DNA of 64,000 bases. Origin: Acidiferrobacterales bacterium (GTDB lineage: Bacteria; Pseudomonadota; Gammaproteobacteria; Arenicellales; JAJDZL01). The position numbers were made by a program, and so were the translations under genes. Location of the stretch: assembly GCA_028820695.1 (NCBI GenBank), contig JAPPIB010000050.1, positions 81,683-145,682 of the forward strand, in the 5' to 3' direction. The notes under the pieces are model-generated. The model saw only the letters and a list, made by a program, of their open reading frames with translations, was not told where the DNA came from and did no database searches. This document shows, one piece after another, positions 47,452-56,476 of the stretch (position 1 is its first letter; every line of letters starts with the position of its first letter).

Positions 47452-48320
47452 ATGATTGGAGAGAATCTCAAGTTTCTGGTCGTCGAGGGATACGGAAAGG
47501 CATCGCGCGATGAACTGGTCGCGGGCGGAATGTCGCCTGCGAGTGATCTTTACAGGCAGATGCTGCTGTCGCTTGCACCGAACTCAACAGTTGATATCGT
47601 GACACCGGCAGATGCTGATGCAAGATTGCCGTCGGGTGTTGAGCTCAAGTCTTACGATGGCGTGGCCATGACCGGATCAAACCTGTCTGTTACAGATTCT
47701 GACAACCCCGCTGTCCTTTCCCAGATCAGTCTGCAACAGGAAGTTTTCAGACAGAGGGGGTGCCGAGTTTCGGAAGTTGCTGGGCACTGCAGGTCGGGAC
47801 AGTTGCCGCAGGCGGAAAGGTTGATGTCAACCCCAAAGGTCGTGAAATGGGATTTGGGCGCAAGATTCGTCTGACTGAAGATGGATTGGACCACCCGATG
47901 TACAGGGGGAAATCCGGAGTATTTGATGTGTTCGCCAGCCACGAGGACGAAGTGACCGTACCTCCGCCGAATTCAAAGATACTGGCCGCCAATTCAATTT
48001 CTGACGTGCAGGCATTGGAGATTTCACACGCTAACGGAGTCATGTGGACAATTCAGTATCATCCGGAATACAACACAAAGGAAATGGCGGCTTTGATCCG
48101 TTGCCGGGAGGAGAAACTGATCAGTATCGGATTTTTTTCCGATTCGACTGAAGTCAGGGACTACACGAACCGTCTGGATGCGCTTTATGAGGACCCCGGT
48201 CGCAAGGATGTGGCGTGGAATCTAGGCATTGATGAGGATATTCTTGATCAGGATATCCGATTTTTGGAAGCGCGCAACTGGATCGAGCATCAGGTCCTGC
48301 CAAGAGCGACGAGCAAGTGA
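47452..48320 (+). pseudogene. Class I glutamine amidotransferase, split by a one-base frameshift
   Basis: The first 102 codons are in one frame (MIGENLKFLVVEGYG) and end in QEVFRQRG; the rest is in the next frame from VPSFGSCWALQVGTVAAGG. A run of five G at 47756-47760 falls exactly at the break; a sixth G would restore the whole protein of about 289 residues. The nucleophile elbow GSCWALQ and the His-Glu of IQYHPEY are intact in the second frame. The product resembles stand-alone type I amidotransferases. Real mutation, phase variation and sequencing error cannot be told apart here. Confidence 0.8.
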
Positions 48321-48387
48321 GGCGAACAAGACGTTTCGATTGAGACACGCCGGTTGGTAGTCGACCACTGTAACAACCTGACGACTC

Positions 48388-48795
48388 GTGAAGCCCAAAT
48401 CGGAATATTCCCGCGCTTTTCTCAGAACGTTCCTGTATTCGGTCTGGGTTCCGTTATCCATTGTAGTACTCTACCTGATCCAATTTGGATTGAAAGGGTT
48501 TGATTTGCAGTCCACCGCGTCTTTTCTTCCCCGTGATACCCATACCTACCTGGCAACATTGGTCTCATGGCCGTGCGGCATGCCGCTCACATATGCATTT
48601 CAGAAACTGTTTCGAAACAATCGAAAGACTGCTTTTTTCACGGTTGTGGTATTTGCTCCCTTGTGCGCTATGGCGGCTACTGTCGGCGGTTTGCTCGGAG
48701 CGGTTGGAGTGGCGCTTTATACGCTGATCGTCTCGTTGCCGGTCTGGTTGATTTACTTCATTGCCAAGGGCATTTCACAATGGCGGCAACGCTGA
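48388..48795 (+). CDS. Small multi-pass membrane protein, unknown
   Basis: A 135-residue protein not recognised. Hydrophobic segments at about residues 15-37 (FLYSVWVPLSIVVLYLIQFG), 52-68, 82-98 (TAAFFTVVVF-like) and 103-128 suggest four membrane spans with basic loops. The start is GTG. It is convergent with cca, and lies 67 bases after the amidotransferase gene. Codon use looks like neighbours. Confidence 0.55.
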   Translation: MKPKSEYSRAFLRTFLYSVWVPLSIVVLYLIQFGLKGFDLQSTASFLPRDTHTYLATLVSWPCGMPLTYAFQKLFRNNRKTAFFTVVVFAPLCAMAATVGGLLGAVGVALYTLIVSLPVWLIYFIAKGISQWRQR

Positions 48796-48829
48796 CAGGT
48801 CAGCCTGCCGGGTTATTTCGGCTGTTACA

Positions 48830-50056
48830 CTACCTGATTTGCTCAATGGCCGCGATCTGCGCAAGTCGTATCTGTCGCCTCAATTCTTCTGAAGAATAGA
48901 TTTTCGATAACGCTTCAGCATCCACCTGACTCATCTGGTCTCGCATCGATCTCATCAACCCGATTGCTGATTCGACCTCATTTGCTGAGGCTGACTGGGT
49001 CTTCAATACAATCGTGCAGGCGTTCAGAAACAGTTCGAATTGTGCTGGATTGCGCAAGCCATCAAGCTCTCGAATAATGTCGACAATCCGTTCTGCGGAA
49101 AGTTTCCTGACTTGGCGTACCTGATCTGCGTAGCCGACAATCTGTATTGACAGGGTTCTGTACTTGACCGGCACCTTCAACCCTTTGCAGAACTTGCGGA
49201 CCGCATCGCGAGCTTCAGAACAGTCCGGGTCACTCTCAGATACATCACGTCGGCCCGCCTGATGACCGATGAGATAGGCGACAACAGCAAATCGATGGAT
49301 GATTTCCTCAGTCATTCCGGCGGCATGATCGAGCGCGTTGATCGCAAGTGGCGATTGCGCCGCATCGTCGCGCTCATACAACGACTTCAATTCCGGAAAC
49401 AGTCGTTCAAGTGCACCACAGATGTACAGGACATTGAAGAATACGGAGGGATAATCTTCACCGAGCGCTGCCCGGACTTCCTGCCAGACCCTTTCCGTCG
49501 CAAGGTCTGTCAGTTCACCTGACAGTGAAATCGTCTGCATGAGTTCAAATGTCGAAGGGTCGACAATGAATCCTTTCGAAAAGAAACGCGCCGCGAAACG
49601 TGCAACTCTCAATACGCGCAATGGGTCCTCGACAAAGTGTTTCGAGACATGTCGGAGCAGACCGTCTTCCAGGTCTGACTTTCCCCCGTATGGGTCGATC
49701 AGAGTGCCATCACTGGCGACTGCCATCGAGTTGACGGTAAGATCCCTCCGATGCAGGTCCTGTTCGATGGTCACGTCAGATGAGGTATCCACGACGAACC
49801 CCTTGTAACCTCGTCCTGATTTCCGTTCGGTTCGGGCGAGTGCGTATTCCTCATGTGATTGCGGGTGAAGAAATACCGGGAAATCGAGACCGATTTTCTT
49901 AAACCCCAGGGAAAGCATAATTTCCGGTGTCGCTCCGACCACCACCCAGTCTCGGTCGGAATTTTCCGAAATTCCAAGCAGTCTGTCGCGCACCGCCCCG
50001 CCTACCAGATAGCAGTCGAGTTGTTCAATAGTGGTAACCGACCTCGACGAGGGCAT
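48830..50056 (-). CDS. cca: CCA-adding tRNA nucleotidyltransferase
   Basis: A 408-residue class II nucleotidyltransferase that adds or repairs the CCA end of tRNAs. The head has LVGGAVRDRLLG, SDRDWVVVGA with the two catalytic Asp, and DLHRRDLTVNSMAVA; LRVARFAARF is the neck signature. There is no C-terminal HD phosphohydrolase domain seen. I start at ATG 50056; the frame is open for 58 more codons, but that overlaps the next gene. The one tRNA here encodes its CCA, so a repair role is likely. Confidence 0.93.
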   Translation of the reverse strand: MPSSRSVTTIEQLDCYLVGGAVRDRLLGISENSDRDWVVVGATPEIMLSLGFKKIGLDFPVFLHPQSHEEYALARTERKSGRGYKGFVVDTSSDVTIEQDLHRRDLTVNSMAVASDGTLIDPYGGKSDLEDGLLRHVSKHFVEDPLRVLRVARFAARFFSKGFIVDPSTFELMQTISLSGELTDLATERVWQEVRAALGEDYPSVFFNVLYICGALERLFPELKSLYERDDAAQSPLAINALDHAAGMTEEIIHRFAVVAYLIGHQAGRRDVSESDPDCSEARDAVRKFCKGLKVPVKYRTLSIQIVGYADQVRQVRKLSAERIVDIIRELDGLRNPAQFELFLNACTIVLKTQSASANEVESAIGLMRSMRDQMSQVDAEALSKIYSSEELRRQIRLAQIAAIEQIR

Positions 50057-50078
50057 GACAATATAGCTGTTTGGTGAA

Positions 50079-51035
50079 TCAGCGTCCGGCCTGGGTTCTG
50101 TAGGCGTCGAATCGTCGGGTTTGCGGTTTGAGCCAGGACGCCGCGGTATCCTCAAATCTTCTGGTTTGCGCACCATAGGGTGCCGGTTGTTCCGTGTCGA
50201 TGACGTTCGGAACCTGAAGAGAAAGAACATTATCGGGTGTCAGCAGTTTGCCGGGTGCGAACTGTGCGAAATTAGCAATCATTCTTGTCAGAGAATCGTT
50301 CAAACGTATCAGTCGATGATGTCCACCTGACAGCTCATCAATTGAGCGGATCAGTTCGTAAAACGTAAATACGTCCGGGCCGGCGACATCAAAGGACTTG
50401 CAGGAGCTGTGTTGCTGATTCGCAGCGTGCACGATGCACTTGACCAGGTCGCCTACAAAGACAGGCTGCATCTTCGCGTCCGGTGAGATCACGAAGAATA
50501 TGAACTTTGCAATTTTCAGCAATCTGGCAAACAGTCGGGTGAATGAATCATCGGGCCCGAAGACTATGGACGGGCGGATGATGTCAAATTGCAGACCCAG
50601 ATTCTTCCGGTTGACCAATACGCGCTCTCCGTGCGCCTTGCTTTGAAGATACTTGCTTGGTGCGTTGATATCCGCACCGAGAGCACTGATGTGGATGAGC
50701 CTGCGGATCCCTCTTTCCATTCCGATATCGGCGATATTGCCGGGTAGCTGTGTGTGAATTGCGTCGAAACCATGTCGTTTTGATTCGTGCAGAATACCGA
50801 TCAGATTGAACACCGTATCGTTTTCGCTCAATAAGCTGCGGATAGTTTCGGGATTCAACTGTTTGACTTCAATGAGTTTTATCGTCGGCATGACGATAAG
50901 GTCTCGATGTCGGTGCGGTCGACGGGTCACGACCGACACATTCCAATCCTGTTTTGCCAGTTCATACGCAAGGTGGCGGCCAACGAAGCCGGCACCGCCA
51001 AATATCAGAGCGTTTTTCGGATGGTAAGTGGACAT
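50079..51035 (-). CDS. NAD(P)-binding NDUFA9/NmrA-like protein
   Basis: A 318-residue extended short-chain dehydrogenase-like protein. The N-terminal motif ALIFGGAGFVGRHLAYELAK binds NAD(P), and VFNLIGILHESKRHGFDAIH and HISALGADINAPSKYLQSK are typical of the complex I NDUFA9-related family. Such proteins are atypical SDRs thought to act in quinone or respiratory-complex biogenesis. ATG 51035 is preferred to a TTG 15 bases upstream. It is 22 bases from cca and 29 from pyrE, all co-directional. Confidence 0.85.
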   Translation of the reverse strand: MSTYHPKNALIFGGAGFVGRHLAYELAKQDWNVSVVTRRPHRHRDLIVMPTIKLIEVKQLNPETIRSLLSENDTVFNLIGILHESKRHGFDAIHTQLPGNIADIGMERGIRRLIHISALGADINAPSKYLQSKAHGERVLVNRKNLGLQFDIIRPSIVFGPDDSFTRLFARLLKIAKFIFFVISPDAKMQPVFVGDLVKCIVHAANQQHSSCKSFDVAGPDVFTFYELIRSIDELSGGHHRLIRLNDSLTRMIANFAQFAPGKLLTPDNVLSLQVPNVIDTEQPAPYGAQTRRFEDTAASWLKPQTRRFDAYRTQAGR

Positions 51036-51064
51036 CTGGAGATTACGCAAAAGTGATCGTCAAG

Positions 51065-51721
51065 TCAGTTTACACCGTACCGCTCCACATAATTGTGCAG
51101 TGGTTCGACATACATCCTCAATTCTGCCGTTGCGGATACGAATTCAATCAGATCGCGAACGGTTGCAACCGGGTAGATATCAATATTGTACCTGTGGCTG
51201 GCAATAGCCACCGCAGATTGGTTGGAGTCAGCTGACCGTTCCATTCGGTCCAGCGATATAACGACCGCGGTCGGTACTGCCCCCTGGCTGCTGATGATCT
51301 CGACTGCCCGCTCAATCGACAATCCCGATGTGATCACGTCTTCAACAATGACCACCCGGCCTCTCAGTGGCGCCCCCACTGTCCAACCTGTGTCCCCATG
51401 GTCCTTGGCTTCTTTTCGATTGAACGCAAATGGAACCGAAACTCCGTAACTGCGATGCAATTCCATCGCAGTTGAAGCTGCGAGTGGGATTCCCTTGTAA
51501 GCATGGCCGTAGATCATGAACTCGCCACTGACTCGTTGCGTGATCACCTGAGCATAGAATTCGCTCAGGGAACAAAGAGTTTCCCCGCTCGAAAACAGCC
51601 CGGTGTTGAGAAAATACGGACTGACTCGCCCTGAATTCAGCACGAATTCGCCAAACTGCAGGGCACCATATTCGTACGCGACCGAAAGGAAGTTGTAATG
51701 CAGTGTATCGGTGGTTTTCAT
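51065..51721 (-). CDS. pyrE: Orotate phosphoribosyltransferase
   Basis: A 218-residue PyrE, converting orotate and PRPP to orotidine 5'-phosphate. YGALQFGEFVLNSGRVSPYF is the N-terminal substrate region, AYKGIPLAASTAMEL and FNRKEAKDHGDTG contact PRPP, and VVIVEDVITSGLSIERAVE is the PRPP-binding loop. Full length. The first gene of a leftward run pyrE, NDUFA9-like, cca. Confidence 0.96.
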   Translation of the reverse strand: MKTTDTLHYNFLSVAYEYGALQFGEFVLNSGRVSPYFLNTGLFSSGETLCSLSEFYAQVITQRVSGEFMIYGHAYKGIPLAASTAMELHRSYGVSVPFAFNRKEAKDHGDTGWTVGAPLRGRVVIVEDVITSGLSIERAVEIISSQGAVPTAVVISLDRMERSADSNQSAVAIASHRYNIDIYPVATVRDLIEFVSATAELRMYVEPLHNYVERYGVN

Positions 51722-52274
51722 TCAACAGCCTGAATCGTCGTATAGTTTACCGATCCAAAAGTAGGATTTTAATGTAAATGCAGCGAGGACATAAGTTTGT
51801 ACATCGAGCCAATTAGCATGCTAGCTGCGTATTCGCTGGAAAATGAACGCGATTCGCAAGTTTTTGAATAAACCGAGTTTCGCGACGTTTTTCTCAGCGA
51901 ATACGCATTTTAAGCGAAATTCACGTGACAGCTTCTAGAGCAATGAAGCAGAACAAGGCAAATTTGGTGATTTCGATTGGAGTCAATTACGTCGTGGATA
52001 CTGTATATCTATGGACGCCCTCCCAATTCAAGCACTGTTGTGCTTTTGACAATATCTCCCTACCTGCCCCATCATTTATGCGACTGGCATGATCCGTAAA
52101 CACTCAACTGCAACCCAGCACTTTTGAGCCTTACGTTTCATATCAATCGTTGCAGACGGAACTTTTGTTCACTGGCTTCCAATATGCCGCACGCCATTCA
52201 GGCCACAATCTTCTTGTGCAGGCATCGCCCATTTTGTCATCAGTTCACAATCTCACCAATACAACTCTCTTGAC
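51722..52274. other. Non-coding stretch (553 bases)
   Basis: The pyrE promoter should be at its left edge and the inverted repeat at 51826-51907 is listed separately. The rest may be decayed end of the IS110 remnant, but I could not match it to a transposase C-terminus in any frame. Confidence 0.4.
51826..51907. repeat. 13-bp inverted repeat enclosing a 56-base loop
   Basis: TGCGTATTCGCTG (51826-51838) and CAGCGAATACGCA (51895-51907) are perfect complements. Inside the loop, CGCGA and TCGCG can pair as a second, smaller stem. The region lies about 105 bases upstream of pyrE, on the side of the IS110 remnant. It could be a structured RNA, an operator pair or part of an old mobile element. Confidence 0.5.
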
Positions 52275-52808
52275 AGGTTAATCGTTTTGCATTTCACTGC
52301 GCGGGTCTTTTGCCTGTCAGCAAGTCTGTTCGTACCCCAGTCACCCATGGGAACCATTACGCAAAAACTCCGCGCAGTGCGAACGCATCGCATTGATGGT
52401 CTGTGTGCGCTGCCTGATCAACCGCACCCTGACCCACGATGCGCCAACAGCACTGTCTGTTGCCGCTCAGTCTTGATCTTCACAAATCACATCGTCGGAA
52501 AGTGCATCGCCTCGAAACCCGTATCCGCTGCATCATTCTTGTTCGTCTTGACATAAGGCTTGACAACCTGTGTTTGCGTCATCCTGACCTGAAGTCCCAA
52601 TCGCTCCAGGCCCCGACCTCAGATGTGAGAGCCGCCGCAAGCCCCCATACCCACCGCACTCAGATTGATCTTGCACAAAAATAAGCGCAGTGGCCTTGCA
52701 AAACCTTCGGTTCATCACCTTGCAGCCTTCTCCGTCAAGTGCATCAACTTGAATTGCGTTCTTGGCAAGTTCCACACCGACCTTGCTGATTTTGTGTATA
52801 TTCTTCAT
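52275..52808 (-). pseudogene. Decayed IS110-family transposase remnant
   Basis: Reading the minus strand from 52808, pieces of an IS110-type (DEDD) transposase appear in order but in shifting frames: VGVELAKNAIQVDALDGEG, then VGMGACGGSH, then LERLGLQVRM followed by VVKPYVKTNKNDAAD, then KTERQQTVLLAH, then VRLIRQRTQTINAMRSH. At least three frame changes and several stops are needed, so no active protein can be made. The C-terminal half with the catalytic Ser is not recognisable. The DEDD N-terminal Asp (VGVDLAK in the family) is already Glu. An old, dead insertion. Confidence 0.8.
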
Positions 52809-52878
52809 TTAGATATTCCGTGTGAATTTTGTGATGAACTGGCTCATTCCGACTCCGGCACTTTATGATGTTGTTAAA

Positions 52879-52888
52879 CCCCTAGGGG
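52879..52888. promoter_or_regulatory. CCCCTAGGGG palindrome upstream of trpG
   Basis: A 10-base perfect palindrome lies 45-54 bases before the trpG start. It could be a regulator site for the trp genes or simply a chance dyad. Confidence 0.3.
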
Positions 52889-52932
52889 GTATCTATTTCA
52901 TTAATTCCACCATTCATCATGTTTGATTCAAC

Positions 52933-53523
52933 ATGCTGCTGATTATCGACAACTACGATTCATTTACCTACAATCTCGTCCAGTATCTGGGCGAGTTGGG
53001 ACACCAATCTTGCGTTTTTCGAAATGATCAGATTGACATGGCCGCAATAGAGCGTGAATCTCCCGATGCGATAGTCATATCACCAGGACCTTGCACGCCC
53101 AATGAAGCGGGAGTGTCTGTCGAAACCGTATCTGAATTTGCCGGCGCAATTCCCATTCTCGGCGTTTGCCTGGGACATCAAAGCATCTGTCACGCATTTG
53201 GCGCGGATATCGTACGGGCGGAGCAAGTCATGCATGGCAAGGTTTCGCAGGTCTATCACGACAATGAGAGGCTCTTCAAGGGAGTGGAAAATCCATTCAC
53301 TGCAACTCGTTATCATTCATTGATTGCGCAAAGCGACAGTCTGCCAGACTGCTTGAAGATATCGGCATGGACAGACGACGGAGTCATCATGGGAGTGCGT
53401 CATCGCGAGCACAATGTCTTCGGCGTACAGTTTCATCCCGAATCATTTCTGACCGCTTGCGGACGAGACATTTTGAGTAACTTTCTGGCCGAGTCCGGTA
53501 TTCGGTCGGCAACATCAGCGTGA
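52933..53523 (+). CDS. trpG: Anthranilate synthase glutamine amidotransferase (component II)
   Basis: A 196-residue class I amidotransferase that gives ammonia to TrpE for anthranilate. IDNYDSFTYNLVQYLGE is the N-terminal signature; the nucleophile Cys79 is in LGVCLGHQS, and FGVQFHPESFLT carries the His and Glu of the triad. Full length. trpE is not in this window, as in Pseudomonas where it lies apart. The same protein family may also serve para-aminobenzoate (PabA), but the trpDC neighbours make TrpG clear. Confidence 0.95.
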   Translation: MLLIIDNYDSFTYNLVQYLGELGHQSCVFRNDQIDMAAIERESPDAIVISPGPCTPNEAGVSVETVSEFAGAIPILGVCLGHQSICHAFGADIVRAEQVMHGKVSQVYHDNERLFKGVENPFTATRYHSLIAQSDSLPDCLKISAWTDDGVIMGVRHREHNVFGVQFHPESFLTACGRDILSNFLAESGIRSATSA

Positions 53524-53525
53524 AA

Positions 53526-54542
53526 ATGAATATTCAGGAAGCACTAAAGAAGATTACTGAAAGACAGGACCTGACCGGAGATGAGATGCAGGATGTCGTG
53601 CGACAGATCATGACCGGTCAGATAACAGATTCGATGATCTGTGCGTTTTTGATCGGAATGCGCATGAAGGGCGAGTCAATCGAGGAGATAACTGCAGCAG
53701 CCACGGTAATGCGAGAACTGGTATCCGCTGTTGATATCAGCGCACCCCACCTGATTGATGTGGTTGGGACCGGTGGCGACGGCTCATCTTCCTTCAACGT
53801 TTCGACAGCATCGGCATTTGTAGCCGCTGCAGCGGGAGCCCAAGTCGCAAAACACGGCGCTCGGGCAGCTTCCGGAAAATGTGGCAGTGCGGATTTATTG
53901 GAATTCGCCGGTGTCCGAATGGACCTTGAACCCGCGCAGATTGCGCAATGTATCAGACAGACAGGATTTGGGTTCATGCTTGCACCGGCACACCATACGG
54001 CGATGCGACACGCAATCGAGGCGCGCCGGGAACTCGGCGTGCGTACGATTTTCAACATTCTCGGTCCGATGACGAATCCGGCACATGTATCTCGCGAGTT
54101 AATGGGGGTGTTCAGTGTACAGCTGGTCGAACCTCTGGCCCATGTACTGGGTAAACTCGGTTCGGAACACGTGTTGGTCGTAAGTTCGGAAGACGGTCTG
54201 GACGAAATCAGTTGCAACGCACCGACCAGGGTGGCTGAAATGAAAGGTGGGGAGGTCAATACCTACAGCATTCATCCTGTCCAATTTGGAGTGGATTCGC
54301 ACGACCGGGAGGAGATCACCGTTGCAAGTCCCGAAGAGAGCCTCACACTGATCCGGTCAGTCTTTTCCGGTGAAAAGTCCCCGGCCGCCGACATGGTGAT
54401 ACTGAATTCGGGTGCGGCGATTTACGTTTCTGGATTGACGGAAAGCCTTACCGATGGAATTTCGCTCGCACACGAAGTAGTGATGTCAGGAAAGGTCAGC
54501 GACCGATTCGACGAATTTGTGAAACTCACAAACAGTCTCTGA
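53526..54542 (+). CDS. trpD: Anthranilate phosphoribosyltransferase
   Basis: A 338-residue TrpD, which joins anthranilate to PRPP. The PRPP loop is VVGTGGDGSSSFNVSTASA and KHGARAASGKCGSADLLE follows. NILGPMTNPAHVSRELMGVF is conserved. ATG 53526 gives the family start MNIQEALKKI; GTG 53520 is in frame and would overlap the trpG stop by four bases. Two bases separate it from trpC. Confidence 0.96.
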   Translation: MNIQEALKKITERQDLTGDEMQDVVRQIMTGQITDSMICAFLIGMRMKGESIEEITAAATVMRELVSAVDISAPHLIDVVGTGGDGSSSFNVSTASAFVAAAAGAQVAKHGARAASGKCGSADLLEFAGVRMDLEPAQIAQCIRQTGFGFMLAPAHHTAMRHAIEARRELGVRTIFNILGPMTNPAHVSRELMGVFSVQLVEPLAHVLGKLGSEHVLVVSSEDGLDEISCNAPTRVAEMKGGEVNTYSIHPVQFGVDSHDREEITVASPEESLTLIRSVFSGEKSPAADMVILNSGAAIYVSGLTESLTDGISLAHEVVMSGKVSDRFDEFVKLTNSL

Positions 54543-54543
54543 T

Positions 54544-55344
54544 ATGTCTCAGGCTCCAGACGTTCTGCGATCCATCATCCAGGACAAGTTGAGTGAGGTC
54601 GAATCTGCAAAAGTGTCGGTTCCTCTGTCTCAGCTTGTAAGTCGGCTGGACGATGTTGAACCGCCGAGAGGATTTGAAGCGAGAATACGCGAGTGGCTGC
54701 AGGAGGGAAAAGCCGCGGTAATTGCGGAATGCAAAAAGGCCTCTCCGAGCAAGGGAGTCATTCGGGCGGACTACAACGTTCAGTCTGTAGCGAGAAGCTA
54801 TGAGCAAGGTGGGGCAGCATGCCTTTCAGTGCTGACAGATCAGAAGTATTTTCAGGGAGAACTGATCGATCTGACTGATGCCAGACTCGCCACCAGTCTC
54901 CCGGCGCTTCGCAAGGATTTCATTATCGACGACTATCAACTCTATGAATCAAGAGTTGCGGGGGCCGACTGTATCCTGCTGATTGTGGCTGCACTTGATC
55001 ATCAGCAGATAGTTGATCTTGGTGACAGTGCCAGGCAATTGGGTTTGGATGTGCTGATTGAGGTGCATTCGCACGAAGAACTCGAGGTGGCGTTGAGTTA
55101 TCCGCATGGAATGATCGGAATCAATAACCGAAATCTTCGAAACTTTGAGACAACACTGCAGACTTCACTGAATCTTCGTCGACGTGTGCCGGACAATCGC
55201 ATCGTAATTTCGGAAAGCGGAATTCACGAGCGCGATGATGTCAGATTGTTGTCTGAAGCTCGAATCGACGCTTACCTCGTCGGTGAATCCCTGATGAAAT
55301 CTCCTGATCCGGGCGCCCGATTGAACGAGATTTTTCATCAATGA
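54544..55344 (+). CDS. trpC: Indole-3-glycerol phosphate synthase
   Basis: A 266-residue TrpC, which closes the indole ring. AVIAECKKASPSKGVIRADY holds the catalytic Lys of the first strand; LSVLTDQKYFQG, LRKDFIIDDYQLYESRV, IGINNRNLRNFET and VISESGIHERDDV are all standard active-site strands. Stand-alone, not fused to trpF. Starts one base after the trpD stop. Confidence 0.96.
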   Translation: MSQAPDVLRSIIQDKLSEVESAKVSVPLSQLVSRLDDVEPPRGFEARIREWLQEGKAAVIAECKKASPSKGVIRADYNVQSVARSYEQGGAACLSVLTDQKYFQGELIDLTDARLATSLPALRKDFIIDDYQLYESRVAGADCILLIVAALDHQQIVDLGDSARQLGLDVLIEVHSHEELEVALSYPHGMIGINNRNLRNFETTLQTSLNLRRRVPDNRIVISESGIHERDDVRLLSEARIDAYLVGESLMKSPDPGARLNEIFHQ

Positions 55345-55357
55345 CTGGAGCGTGGCG

Positions 55358-55786
55358 ATGAAAGGTGAAGTGAGGCTGATAGACGGTGTGCGGTTTCAGG
55401 TAACCTCCGGAAGTGGTCACAGTACATTCACGGACGGTCCGCCGGAAGAGGGCGGTAAGAATCTGGGCATGCGTCCGATGGAGATGGTTTTGCTGGGCAT
55501 GGGCGGGTGTACCGCGTTCGATGTTGTTCAGATACTTCGCAAGCGACGACGCGAGCCGAAACTGGTGGAAATCGAAATGGAGGCAGTGCGCGCACAACAG
55601 GTTCCCAAGGTGTTCACCTCGATTCACCTGAAGTACAGGGTGCGCGGCGATGACATCAAAGAGCGCGAGGTGAGGCGTGCGATTGACTTGTCACTCGAAA
55701 CCTATTGCTCGGCGACACGCATGTTGGCTTCCACTGCAAAAGTGACTTACGAACTCGAGTTGCTTGAATCACCGAATTCGGACTGA
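55358..55786 (+). CDS. OsmC/Ohr family protein
   Basis: A 142-residue OsmC-family protein. The first conserved Cys is in LLGMGGCTAFDVVQILRKRR and the second in LSLETYCSATRML. These Cys pairs detoxify organic hydroperoxides. In Pseudomonas a similar gene is next to trpC with a crp (vfr) gene in between; here the crp gene is missing. I use ATG 55358 with GGAG seven bases ahead, not GTG 55352. The end overlaps the convergent murU stop by 18 bases. Confidence 0.88.
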   Translation: MKGEVRLIDGVRFQVTSGSGHSTFTDGPPEEGGKNLGMRPMEMVLLGMGGCTAFDVVQILRKRRREPKLVEIEMEAVRAQQVPKVFTSIHLKYRVRGDDIKEREVRRAIDLSLETYCSATRMLASTAKVTYELELLESPNSD

Positions 55787-56473
55787 TCGCGATATCTGCT
55801 TCGATTGCAGCGTCGCAGCAAGAGACTGAAGCCGTTCCGGAGTGCCAATATCGATCCAGTCGCCATCGTGATATTGCCCCGCGAGTTTACCGCGCAGAAT
55901 CGATTCCCGGAAAATCGGGTAGAGCGGAAAGACGGGATCTTTGGTGTCTTCAAACAGGTATTTGCGCAACGCCGCGATCCCACTGTAAGTCAGCGAGTTC
56001 AAGTTTGATCCTTCTTGCGGCAGTCGGAGTCGAGCGTCGGACAGCATGAAATCCCCATTTGGGTTGTGTCGCGGGTTGTCCACCATGACCAGACATCCAT
56101 CCTGACCTTCCTGGTATTGAATACCTTTGAGCGAAAAGTCAGTCCAGATGTCAGCGTTCACTATGAGAAATGGATCCGATCGGATCTTTGGCAATGCCTT
56201 GAGTATCCCGCCACCGGTTTCCAGCGGTGTATCACCTTCGTGAGAATAGGTGATGTTGACACCATATGCCTTTCCGTCTCCGAGTGCGTCCACAAACATG
56301 GCAGCCAGATAGGAAGTATTGATTACGACGTTGGAAATTCCGGATTGGGCGAGATTGAGCAAGTGATACTCGATCAGCCGGTGTGAGCCCACCTCAAGCA
56401 ACGCCTTGGGTGTGCTGTCGGTCAATGGCCGCATCCGCACACCGAGTCCGGCACTTAGAATCATGGCATCCAT
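55769..56473 (-). CDS. murU: N-acetylmuramate-1-phosphate uridylyltransferase
   Basis: A 234-residue nucleotidyltransferase with ILSAGLGVRMRPLTDSTPKA, the pyrophosphorylase signature with the catalytic Arg and Lys, and IVNADIWTDF holding the metal Asp. MurU turns MurNAc-1-P and UTP into UDP-MurNAc during peptidoglycan recycling. It begins three bases after amgK, the standard pair of the AmgK-MurU bypass. Length is normal. Confidence 0.92.
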   Translation of the reverse strand: MDAMILSAGLGVRMRPLTDSTPKALLEVGSHRLIEYHLLNLAQSGISNVVINTSYLAAMFVDALGDGKAYGVNITYSHEGDTPLETGGGILKALPKIRSDPFLIVNADIWTDFSLKGIQYQEGQDGCLVMVDNPRHNPNGDFMLSDARLRLPQEGSNLNSLTYSGIAALRKYLFEDTKDPVFPLYPIFRESILRGKLAGQYHDGDWIDIGTPERLQSLAATLQSKQISRSVRIR

Positions 56474-56476
56474 AGG

